Positions 13,660 to 20,731 of a DNA stretch of 22,519 bases are shown in pieces (within the stretch, counting starts at the first letter, position 1; every line of letters begins with the position of its first letter). Under the pieces are notes generated by a model, which made no database searches, was not told the origin of the DNA, and saw only the letters and a program-made list of their open reading frames with translations. The stretch is from Acanthamoeba sp. SK_2022b. Lineage: Eukaryota; Discosea; Longamoebia; Acanthamoebidae. The translations under genes were made by a program, and so were the position numbers. The stretch spans positions 1 to 22,519 of the forward strand of contig JANDJZ010001070.1 of the NCBI GenBank assembly GCA_027943245.1, read 5' to 3'.

Positions 13660-14898
13660 ATGCGCACGAGGCCACGTTCAGCGATCACGTTTGAAGGTGG
13701 CCTCTCCGCGCCCTTCCATCGCTGGTTCAGACTGACTCCGAGTTTCTCGCCGCAACTGGTTGGCGCATGGATTGCCGAACGCGAGGCGACCCTCGGTGAG
13801 CGCGGCCCGATTCTTGACCCGTTCTCGGGCGCCGGTACGACGGCCGTCGCGGCCGCAGCGCTCGGCTATGACGCGGTCGGGTATGAGATCAACCCCCTCC
13901 TGGCCTTCGTATCTCGAGTTTCGGCGCGATGGGATCTCGACGCCGATGTGCTGGTCGAAGCCGCCGAGGCGGTCCTGGCTACCTCGCGTGACCTTCTGGA
14001 CGCCCTGCCTTCAAACCCGCGGGATGTCGCGGAGCAGCTTGGAGTTGCAATGCCCCCGATCCACAACCCGCATCGCTGGTGGCGGGACGACGTGCTGCGA
14101 GAGCTGCTCGTTCTGCGCCACCAGATCGTCGCCTTGGGTGGTGCCGCAACCGACCACCTCAAGTTGGCCTTCGCCGAGATCGTTTACGCCACAGCAAACA
14201 TCACGCTCGGACGTCTTCAGCTGTTCTTTGTGAACCGAGACGATGCTGAGATCAACGTGCTTTCCAATTTCCGACAGGTGATTGACAAGACGATCGAGGA
14301 CTTGCGAGACCAAGTCCCGGCGGAACCGGGCTCAGTACGAATCGTTGAAGGCGACAGTCGAGACTTGTCCGGCCTAGAGGACGAGTCAATCGCGGGCGTA
14401 TTCACCTCGCCGCCGTACCCCAACCGTTACAGCTACGTCTGGAACACGCGGCCACACCTCTACCTGCTCGAATTCATAACGACAGCGCGTGAAGCTGGCG
14501 ATCTCGATGTTTCGACGATTGCTGGCACCTGGGGGCGCGCTACCTCAAACCTCCAGAAGGGCTACGTAGAGCCGCGCACTGCGGTGAAGGAAGCGTGCGG
14601 GGATGTTCTCGGGCGACTCCACGACGAGAGCCTGCTAATGGGTAACTACGTCACCAAGTACTTCAATGACCTCGATATACAGCTGACAAGCCTGTATCCG
14701 AAACTCGCGCCCGGCGCGGAAATCGGCTACGTCGTCGGGAATACCGAGACCAAGGGCATCATGGTCGAGGTGCACGACATCCTCGAGTCCCTCATGCTCT
14801 CCAACGGATTCGTAAATCCCGGACAGGATGTCCTGCGGGCACGTAACAGCGGTGTCGGACTCACCGAAGTAACTGTGTTCTCCGCCAAGCCTAAGTGA
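13660..14898 (+). CDS. Type II DNA amino-methyltransferase (SPPY motif, probable N4-cytosine)
   Basis: This is a 412-residue protein. ATG 13660 is preferred to TTG 13645 because GGGAG (13647-13651) lies 8 nt before it. Near the N-terminus is FHRWFRLTPSFSPQLVGAWI, matching the motif X region. The AdoMet-binding motif I DPFSGAGTT follows at 53-61, with GYDAVGYEINP after it. The catalytic motif IV TSPPYPNRYSY lies at 249-259 (Ser250-Pro-Pro-Tyr253). SPPY is the form common in N4-cytosine methyltransferases, though some adenine enzymes share it. The ~190 residues between motifs I and IV probably hold target recognition. It should protect host DNA at the site cut by the endonuclease encoded downstream. 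Third-codon positions are visibly more A/T-rich than in flanking genes, a sign of transfer. The recognition sequence cannot be read from the protein. Confidence 0.9.
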   Translation: MRTRPRSAITFEGGLSAPFHRWFRLTPSFSPQLVGAWIAEREATLGERGPILDPFSGAGTTAVAAAALGYDAVGYEINPLLAFVSRVSARWDLDADVLVEAAEAVLATSRDLLDALPSNPRDVAEQLGVAMPPIHNPHRWWRDDVLRELLVLRHQIVALGGAATDHLKLAFAEIVYATANITLGRLQLFFVNRDDAEINVLSNFRQVIDKTIEDLRDQVPAEPGSVRIVEGDSRDLSGLEDESIAGVFTSPPYPNRYSYVWNTRPHLYLLEFITTAREAGDLDVSTIAGTWGRATSNLQKGYVEPRTAVKEACGDVLGRLHDESLLMGNYVTKYFNDLDIQLTSLYPKLAPGAEIGYVVGNTETKGIMVEVHDILESLMLSNGFVNPGQDVLRARNSGVGLTEVTVFSAKPK

Positions 14899-14906
14899 TG
14901 ACTATA
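14897..14906 (+). promoter_or_regulatory. Candidate controller-protein site upstream of the controller gene
   Basis: GATGACTATA overlaps the methyltransferase stop codon and a -10-like TATATC/TATCCT (14903-14910), with no recognisable -35. It matches 9 of 10 bases of the minus-strand site at 13610-13619. A weak -35 is usual for controller-activated promoters. I do not see the canonical tandem C-box. Confidence 0.4.
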
Positions 14907-14939
14907 TCCTGTCGCAAATGAAGATCCGGTCCGCGAGTC

Positions 14940-15170
14940 TTGCTGCTCGTGGCAGCATCACTCAACGAACGATTCGCTAACAATCTGGGATCTGCTCGCA
15001 AGGCTTCCGGTCTCAGTCAAGAAGCACTCGCGCACAGCGCTGATCTTCACCGTACGTATGTGGGTGAACTCGAGCGTGGAACCGGGAATCCCACGCTTGA
15101 CGTGGTCGACAAACTAGCGGTCGCCCTCGGCATCTCTCCTCTCGACCTGCTTACGGATGACCATGGCTGA
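14940..15170 (+). CDS. XRE-family controller protein of the restriction-modification system (C protein)
   Basis: This is a 76-residue one-domain helix-turn-helix protein. TTG 14940 is the longest start and GTG 14949 is equally possible (73 residues); neither has a clear ribosome-binding site. The core LGSARKASGLSQEALAHSAD followed by LHRTYVGELERGTGNPTLDV and LAVALGISPLDLL is the pattern of R-M controller proteins, where HRTY-x-x-x-x-ERG-x-x-NP is especially characteristic. Such proteins dimerise on operator sites and time endonuclease expression behind methylation. It is encoded 41 bp after the methyltransferase gene, and its 3' end overlaps the endonuclease start by 14 bp. That linkage is typical: activating its own promoter also drives the endonuclease. 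A motif shared with the methyltransferase promoter may be its binding site. Confidence 0.87.
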   Translation: MLLVAASLNERFANNLGSARKASGLSQEALAHSADLHRTYVGELERGTGNPTLDVVDKLAVALGISPLDLLTDDHG

Positions 15171-15954
15171 ATCCGCGGTCGCCACTGAGGCTAGGTTTCT
15201 CGAACTGCTGCGCCGAGCCCTCAAGGGTTGGCAGGACAAAGTCGACAACGATTTCAGCGCGATTGCCGCTCGGAAGGAGTTGACTAGCCTAGCTTCCGAC
15301 GAGGTCTATGCGGACGTTGGTCTGGCAAGCGACGAATACGTCCTTATCAGGCTGATGGGCAGGATGAGCATCAGCATCGGCCGACGTCTGGGCGAGTTGT
15401 ACGACAACCTGCCAAAGTACGTGGCGGCCGCCCGATTCGATCTCCTACCCACCGATGTAGCGGCGAAGATCGACAACCTCAACCTCGACGTGTGCGTGCC
15501 GTTCAACAAGTTGACCCCGGCGGATGTGGGTCTGTGCAAAGCAGCAACGGATCGCGCGATCGCGGGGCTGGGATGGCCGGAGTCGATCGTTGGCCTCGGA
15601 ATCGAGATCCGCTACAACTTCAACCCGAACGACAGTGCGCGAATCCGCAAGGACGAGGCGATGGCGCGGGGTCTGGTCGCACGAGGTCTCGTGCCGATCT
15701 GCATCGTTTACAGCGGGATCAGTCCACGCGACGAAACTATCGCCCGACTCAGGCGGGCCGGTTGGCACTTCCTCATTGCAAGCGAGGCGTCCGCGTTCAT
15801 GCGCGAACTCCTAGGCCTTGACGTAGCAACGCTGATGCGAAGTGATCGTGTCCAGGCCGAAGTCCAAAGAGAGATGAAGTTGCTTATGGACAAGTTGGTT
15901 GGATCGCCCGCGATGGCCAACGTCCTGACGAAGTACTTCCCGCAGATCGGGTAG
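15157..15954 (+). CDS. Putative type II restriction endonuclease
   Basis: This is a 265-residue soluble protein. ATG 15157 overlaps the controller gene by 14 bp; ATG 15163 is an alternative start. I do not recognise a named endonuclease family, and the call rests mainly on position in the M-C-R order, a size usual for type II enzymes, and the base composition shared with its neighbours. A plausible nuclease core is VGLGIEIRYNFNPN (Glu150, Arg152) followed by DSARIRKDEAMARGL (Lys165, Asp166, Glu167). Then come a hydrophobic strand VPICIVYSGISPRDE and WHFLIASEAS, consistent with a PD-(D/E)xK-like alpha/beta fold with a shifted lysine. That active-site assignment is inference. The N-terminal ~100 residues are helical. 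There is no signal peptide or membrane segment. Confidence 0.7.
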   Translation: MTMAESAVATEARFLELLRRALKGWQDKVDNDFSAIAARKELTSLASDEVYADVGLASDEYVLIRLMGRMSISIGRRLGELYDNLPKYVAAARFDLLPTDVAAKIDNLNLDVCVPFNKLTPADVGLCKAATDRAIAGLGWPESIVGLGIEIRYNFNPNDSARIRKDEAMARGLVARGLVPICIVYSGISPRDETIARLRRAGWHFLIASEASAFMRELLGLDVATLMRSDRVQAEVQREMKLLMDKLVGSPAMANVLTKYFPQIG

Positions 15955-16192
15955 TCAATCGACCGGTGGGGTTCACTCTCCTAGCTGGTTCATGCGGCGC
16001 CTCGGCGCCAGAGGCGCGGCGACCCGGGGAACTGGGCGCCGGACAGGTGACTTGCCGCGGAGGAGGCGTGTCGCGCTGCCAGCGCGTCGACAAGTGGTTC
16101 CGGACACGCCCACCCGGGCACGGTGGCTCCGGACCCCGAGCTGGCTCGGCCTGACGCCCCCACCACGTCGGACCCCTCCCGGCGCGCCAGGC

Positions 16193-16228
16193 ACGAAGGG
16201 CGCCTTCCAGGCGGCCGGGGCCCTTCGT
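16193..16228. terminator. Hairpin at the right edge of the restriction-modification block
   Basis: ACGAAGGGC (16193-16201) pairs with GCCCTTCGT (16220-16228) around an 18-nt loop that itself contains GCC-TTCCA-GGC. It could end endonuclease-strand transcription or the minus-strand hydrolase transcript. The stretch 15955-16192 before it holds no other gene that I can support. Confidence 0.55.
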
Positions 16229-16233
16229 CGTCC
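16217..16233 (+). repeat. Right copy of 17-bp direct repeat
   Basis: The 17 bases are identical to 13030-13046, in the same orientation, 3187 bp away. The bases on either side differ (A versus C before, T versus G after). It lies inside the still-open frame of the broken hydrolase. Confidence 0.5.
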
Positions 16234-17252
16234 GCGGCCCACGCAGGTCGGGCGAGGGCCCAGGGCCGGTCGGTGTGCGCGTGCTCGAGCGCCCAGCGCA
16301 GGCTCAGGTCGGCCACGTCCTCCCACCCGGGTGCGGCGCACGTCCAGTGGTCGCGGCCGGCGAGCTCGCGGTACTCGGTGAGCGCCGGTGACCTGCGGTA
16401 GTGCTTGGCGTTCGACCGGTTCACGGCCGGCGGCATGATGTGGTCCTTCTCGCCGGCGACGAAAAGCAGCGGCGCGCGGTCGGCGGTGTAGTCGACTCAG
16501 GTGGCCTGGTGGCCCGGCTTGAAGTTCGCGAACAGGCCGTACTCCCAGACCCACCGGCCCGGCGCCGCGATCGCGTACCGCTCCCAAACCGCTTGGGACT
16601 CCTCGGCCGTCAGGGTCTTCGTGAAGGCGTAGTGGAACTGCTCGGGCGAGAACCCCACGGCCTTGCGCAGGCTGGCCGGATTCTTGAGCGCGGGGAACAG
16701 GGACCTGGGCTGGGAGAGCGGGTTGACCCGGACCCCCTCGGTCGGCGCGGAGTCGATCACCACGCCGGCCGACCCGAGCCCGCGGACCAGGAGCAGCTGG
16801 GTGAGCGTGCCGCCGAAGGAGTGGCCGATGATGATCGGCGGGGTGTCGACGGACTCGACCACCGATGCTAGGTGGTCGACCGTCTCCGGGACGGTCAGCT
16901 CGGCGATGACCTGGGGGTTCTCCCGCAGCGCCTCGACCTCGATCTCGAAGCCCGGGTAGGCCGGCGCGAGGACGGTGAAGCCCTGGGGCTCGTAGTGGGC
17001 GACCCAGCCCTCCCAGTTGCGTGGTGTCATCCAGAGGCCGTGGACGAGGACGATGGTGTGGGGTCGGTCGGTCGCGCCGTCCTCGTCGGGGATCTCGGCG
17101 CCGTCGGTGGCTCCATGGGACATGGCTCTCTCCTGTCGTCGGGGGACGAGCCCAGCGTGCGACGGGCGACCCGCCCGCCGGACCACGTGCGGTGCGTAGT
17201 CGAGCGCGCCGCGACGGCCGCCGTCGGCGACCCGGACGCGGCAGGGAGCCCG

Positions 17253-17917
17253 TCAGCGATCCGGCCCGACCTCGTGGTCCGCGCTCCGGACGGCTGCGGG
17301 GAGGTCGCGCCGGCTGCTGACGCCGAGCTTCTGGAACACCTTGCGCAGGTGGTAGTCGACCGTGTGGAGACTGACGAGCAGCCGGCGGGCGATGTCGGTG
17401 TTGCGGCGCCCGGACGCCGCCAGCTGCGCGACGGCCAGCTCCTGCGCCGTGAGCGTCGCTCCGGAGCCGTCCGGTCGGTCCTCGGCGAGCGCCAGCTCGC
17501 GTCGAGCCCTCGGCTCGAGCGGGTGCCCGGCCGCCGCGAGCACGTCGAGCGCCGCACGGAGGTGGACGGCGGACCGCCGGCGGTGGCGCTCGCGCCGCAG
17601 CCACTCGCCGTACTGCAGGTGGGTGAGCGCGACCTCCAGGTGCTCGTGCCTCGCCCGCGTGAACGCACCGAGCGCCTCGAGGAACCGGACCTCGCGCTCG
17701 ACGCCGCCGAGCCCGGGCGACACGGCCGCGGCGCGTGCGTACGTGCCGATCGTCCACGGGTCCGGGACGAGGGTCGCGAGGTGCTTCAGTGCGCCCAGGG
17801 CCACGGCCGCGAGCGAGGCGTCCTCGCCCGGGCGGCCGCCTCGAGCACCGCCAGGACGCTGCGGGAGGCGGGGAACGGCTCCGGCATCGGGAGCGGGATG
17901 TGGGAGGGCTGACTCAC
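17253..17917 (-). pseudogene. Truncated, frameshifted C-terminal part of a LAL-type LuxR regulator
   Basis: The C-terminal LuxR helix-turn-helix is intact: LTAQELAVAQLAASGRRNTD, then IARRLLVSLHTVDYHLRKVF and QKLGVSSRRDLPAAV. Before it lies a helical TPR-like stretch, including EHLEVALTHLQYGEWLRRER, typical of the last part of large (~900-residue) ATP-binding LAL regulators. The ATPase and most of the repeat region are missing. A good start, GTG 17917 after AGGGAGG, opens a short frame (SQPSHIPLPMPEPFPASRSV, then LAVLEAAARA). That frame must shift near 17825-17835 to reach GEDASLAAVALGALKHL. The shift lies in a GC-rich run. It is probably a decayed remnant. Once corrected, it might be a short regulator of about 220 residues. 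Confidence 0.65.
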
Positions 17918-18125
17918 GACGACCTCCCTGGGTCGTGCTCGGGCGCCAGCGCGTGAGGCCGCACGAACCGGGCGTCGCGTCCGACCTGCCGTCCGCGCTC
18001 GCCGTCCCACGTGCCGACTCCCGGCCCCGGCATGCCCCTCAGGGTAGGGCCGGTCGCGCGCGGCGGGCTACGGTCTCGCGGCTCCCGCGTCCCGGACGCG
18101 CGCGGGCGGAAGGCCCGGGACGCAG

Positions 18126-18160
18126 CGACGCCCCGCCCGACGAGGTCGGACGGGGCGTCG
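18126..18160 (-). terminator. Terminator after the DHA2 transporter gene
   Basis: CGACGCCCCG (18126-18135) pairs with CGGGGCGTCG (18151-18160), with an inner CCGAC/GTCGG helix around GAG. It begins 15 bp past the minus-strand stop. Nothing else is seen between 17918 and 18125. Confidence 0.8.
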
Positions 18161-18175
18161 CGGGACGCGTCGGGG

Positions 18176-19768
18176 TCAGCCGACGTGGACGCCGCCCTCG
18201 GGGCCGTCCGTGGCCAGCTCCTCGTGCTTGACGTTCAGGAACGCCCAGATCGCGAGGGAGCCGATGGCGATGAGCGCCGCGCCGACCAGGAAGGCCGCCG
18301 TCGCGCCCTCGGTGAACGACCCGAGGAAGGCCAGCGGTCCGGCCGCGTCGGCCGGCAGGCCGCGGGCGGTCAGGTCGCGGACCAGGTCGGTCTTGGTCGC
18401 GTCGCTCGCCTGCAGCGCCACGGTGCTGAGGATGGCCAGGCCGAGCGCGCCGCCGACCTGCTGCATCGTGTTCAGCACGCCCGAGCCGATGCCCGAGTCC
18501 TCGGCGCGCAGGTGGTGCACCGCCGTCAGGGTGAGCGGCACGAACACCGCGCCCATGCCGACCGACATGAGGACGATGAACGGGAAGATCGAGGCCCAGT
18601 AGCTCACGCCCTCGCCGAGGTGGCCGCCGTCGACCAGCGCCATGAGGTCGGCCGTGCCGTGCGGGACGTCCAGCCGCGAGAAGCCGAACAGCGCGCCGGC
18701 GGCCAGGAGGGTGCCGACCCCGGCGATGAAGCGCGGGTCGATGCGGTTGACCAGGTTGGACGAGACGCCGGCCCCGACGACGATGCCCACCGAGAACGGC
18801 AGGAACGCGAAGCCGGTGTGCAGCGGGCTGTAGCCGACCACGAGCTGGATGAACAGGCTCAGGAAGTAGAACATCGCGAACATCGCGGCCGGGACGATCA
18901 TCATGACCAGGAAGCTCGTGGCCCGGGTGCGGTTGGCGAACACGCGCACGGGCAGCAGCGGGTGGGCCACCCGCGACTCGACGACGGCGAAGAGGGCCAG
19001 CAGCACGACGCCGGCGGCCAGCGACGCGATCGTCCAGGTGTCGCCCCAGCCGTGGGCCTCCTCGCCGGCTCGGGTGAAGCCGTAGACCAGGCCGAGCAGG
19101 CCGAGGGTGCCTGTGATGGCGCCGGGGACGTCGAGCTCGCCGGGGTGCGACTCGGACTCGTTGAGGAAGCGCGGCGCCGCGGCGGCCGCGAGCAGGCCGA
19201 TCGGCACGTTGATGAGGAACGTCCAGCGCCAGCCCTCGAGGCCGAGCACGGGGTCGAGACCGGTGAGCCAGCCGCCGAGGATGAGGCCCACGGCCGCGCC
19301 CGCGCCGGACATGGCCGCGTAGACGGCGAACGCGCGGTTGCGGGCCGGACCGGCCGGGAACGTCGTGGTGATGAGCGCCAGGGCGGCGGGCGAGGCCAGC
19401 GCGGCGCCCAGGCCCTGCAGGCCGCGGGCGGCGAGCAGCAGGCCCTCGTTGGCGGCGAAGCCGCCGAGCAGCGAGGCGATCGCGAAGACCGCCAGGCCGA
19501 TCATGAAGACGCGCCGGCGTCCGTAGAGGTCGCCCAGGCGTCCGCCGAGCAGCAGCAGGCCGCCGAAGGCGAGTGCGTAGCCGGTGACGATCCAGGTCAG
19601 GTTGGCGTCGTCGATGTGCAGGTCGTCGCCGATGAACGGCAGGGCGATGTTGGCGATGGAGGCGTCCAGCACCACCATCAGCTGCGCCACGGAGATGAGC
19701 AGCAGCGCCCAGCCCAGGTGGAGCTCGCGGCGCCCGGGCGGGGCCTCGGACGAGGTCGTGTCGGTCAT
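18176..19768 (-). CDS. DHA2-family (EmrB/QacA-type) MFS multidrug efflux transporter
   Basis: This 530-residue transporter has 14 predicted membrane helices. VVLDASIANIALPFIG (motif D1) lies in helix 1 and GGRLGDLYGRRRVFMIG (motif A) between helices 2 and 3. ARGLQGLGAALASPAAL and the antiporter motif C region SGAGAAVGLILGGWLTG follow. These are features of proton-drug antiporters of the DHA2 group. ATG 19768 follows AAGGACC. The C-terminal tail HEELATDGPEGGVHVG is cytoplasmic. It is the second gene of an operon with a TetR regulator (62-bp gap) that has a strong palindromic operator, so expression is probably induced by a compound that releases the repressor. The substrate cannot be predicted. 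Confidence 0.93.
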   Translation of the reverse strand: MTDTTSSEAPPGRRELHLGWALLLISVAQLMVVLDASIANIALPFIGDDLHIDDANLTWIVTGYALAFGGLLLLGGRLGDLYGRRRVFMIGLAVFAIASLLGGFAANEGLLLAARGLQGLGAALASPAALALITTTFPAGPARNRAFAVYAAMSGAGAAVGLILGGWLTGLDPVLGLEGWRWTFLINVPIGLLAAAAAPRFLNESESHPGELDVPGAITGTLGLLGLVYGFTRAGEEAHGWGDTWTIASLAAGVVLLALFAVVESRVAHPLLPVRVFANRTRATSFLVMMIVPAAMFAMFYFLSLFIQLVVGYSPLHTGFAFLPFSVGIVVGAGVSSNLVNRIDPRFIAGVGTLLAAGALFGFSRLDVPHGTADLMALVDGGHLGEGVSYWASIFPFIVLMSVGMGAVFVPLTLTAVHHLRAEDSGIGSGVLNTMQQVGGALGLAILSTVALQASDATKTDLVRDLTARGLPADAAGPLAFLGSFTEGATAAFLVGAALIAIGSLAIWAFLNVKHEELATDGPEGGVHVG

Positions 19769-19830
19769 GAGGGGTCCTTGAGGAGAGGTCCGGCTCGCAC
19801 GGAGACGGACGGGGACGGGAGGGGTGCCGC

Positions 19831-20421
19831 TCAGCGCGTGGCGGAGGGCACGATGATCTGGTCGATCACGCGGGAGATGAGACCGGGGTCGGCCGCCTCT
19901 CCCATGACGATCACGTGCTGCAGGACGATGCCGGCGAGGGCCGGCTCGAAGAGCTCGAGGTCGATGTCGTCACGGAGCTCGCCGCGGGCGGCGGCTCGCT
20001 CCCAGATGAGCCGCGAGGCGGCGATCTTGGGTCCGAGGACGTCGCGGCGGAACGCCTCGGCGAACTCGGGGTCGCGGGCCAGGGCCGTCACGACGGCCCC
20101 GAACGCGCCGATCGTGGTCTGGTCCGTCAGTCCGCCCATGCCGCAGAACACGGCCTCGAGGTCGCCCTTGAGCGTGCCGGTGTCGGCGTCGCTCGTGGGT
20201 CCCTTCGAGTGGACGAGGGCGTCGATCACGAGCCCCACCTTGCTGCTCCACCGGCGGTACAGCGTGGCCTTGGACGCCTTGGCCCGCGTCGCCACGGCGT
20301 CCATGGTCAGCCGGTCGTAGCCCACGTCGGCCAGCACCTCGAGGGTGACGGCGAGGATCTCCTGCTCGCGGTCGCCCTCAATGCGAGGACGCACGGAGCC
20401 GGAGTCGGCGGGGCAGATCAT
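19831..20421 (-). CDS. TetR-family transcriptional repressor
   Basis: This is a 196-residue protein. The N-terminal DNA-binding domain (~14-65) reads REQEILAVTLEVLADVGYDR, then LTMDAVATRAKASKATLYRR and WSSKVGLVIDAL, the standard TetR helix-turn-helix with KATLYRRW recognition. The helical C-terminal domain (GPKIAASRLIWERAAARGEL and IDLELFEPALAGIVLQHVIV) resembles the TetR_C ligand domain common in actinomycete efflux regulators. ATG 20421 follows GAAGG. A perfect 29-bp palindrome lies 17-45 bp upstream, so it should repress itself and the downstream DHA2 transporter. The ligand is unknown. Confidence 0.94.
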   Translation of the reverse strand: MICPADSGSVRPRIEGDREQEILAVTLEVLADVGYDRLTMDAVATRAKASKATLYRRWSSKVGLVIDALVHSKGPTSDADTGTLKGDLEAVFCGMGGLTDQTTIGAFGAVVTALARDPEFAEAFRRDVLGPKIAASRLIWERAAARGELRDDIDLELFEPALAGIVLQHVIVMGEAADPGLISRVIDQIIVPSATR

Positions 20422-20437
20422 GGCGGGACCTTCGATC

Positions 20438-20466
20438 GGATGAAACGGAACCGTTCCGTTTCATCC
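20438..20466. promoter_or_regulatory. 29-bp palindromic TetR operator
   Basis: GGATGAAACGGAAC, a central C, and the exact reverse complement of the first half form a perfect 14+1+14 palindrome starting 17 bp before the tetR start codon. Two inner repeats (GGAAC/GTTCC and GAAAC/GTTTC) could hold two dimers. Confidence 0.85.
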
Positions 20467-20731
20467 CCAGCCTAGGGGGCCCGGCGCCGCTGGCGCCACC
20501 CCTTCGTCGATGAACTCTGGGTGACGCGGCGTGACGTCGGGCACAGTCCCCCCCCCGGGGGCAGGGCGCGGGGCGTGGCGGGAGCCGGTGCGCCCCGCCG
20601 TGAGCCCAGGGGCAGCCCTGTGGCCCCGTGCGCTGCGCCCGTGGGAGGATTCGGACGCACGCCCGACGTCCGTCCGGACGCCGGTGGGACCGGACGAAGG
20701 TGGACATCGTGGGCGGACGGGTGACCGGCCG
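20467..20731. other. Intergenic region before the PP2C gene
   Basis: There is no gene in this 265-bp divergent spacer. It contains a run of nine C (20548-20556) directly followed by five G, which can fold on itself. No clear promoter for the plus-strand gene was recognised. Confidence 0.5.

Larger units (their letters stand above)
15990..17123 (-). pseudogene. Alpha/beta hydrolase interrupted by an in-frame TGA
   Basis: The gene starts at ATG 17123, after AGGAGAGAG. The first part reads TIVLVHGLWMTPRNWEGWVA (oxyanion-loop HG) and IIIGHSFGGTLTQLLL, with nucleophile Ser102. An in-frame TGA at 16497-16499 stops it after 208 residues (HQAT-stop). The same frame then continues as good hydrolase sequence: VDYTADRAPLLFVAGEKDHI with acid Asp227 and ELAGRDHWTCAAPGWEDVA with His259. 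The triad is therefore split by the stop, and the truncated product should be inactive. A single G-to-A change in a Trp codon would explain it; a sequencing error is the alternative. Family length predicts an end near 16250, but the frame stays open to 15990 through a hairpin and the right-hand 17-bp repeat, so the natural 3' end also seems lost. Confidence 0.75.

Noticed and set aside
14881..14940. Canonical tandem C-box (GACT-N3-AGTC type) before the controller gene
   Set aside because: I looked for it and found only a single GACTATA with no symmetric partner at the right spacing; reported instead as a non-canonical shared motif.
14918..14980. 20-codon frame starting ATG 14918 ahead of the controller gene
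   Set aside because: There is no ribosome-binding site and it overlaps the controller gene out of frame; it could be a leader peptide, but nothing supports that.
15973..17757. Long minus-strand frame across the hydrolase and LuxR fragment
   Set aside because: It is Arg/Pro/Gly-rich with no domain; the hydrolase and LuxR signatures lie in other frames.
18011..20320. Long plus-strand frame across the transporter and tetR genes
   Set aside because: It is an antisense shadow; the minus-strand frames carry complete MFS and TetR signatures.
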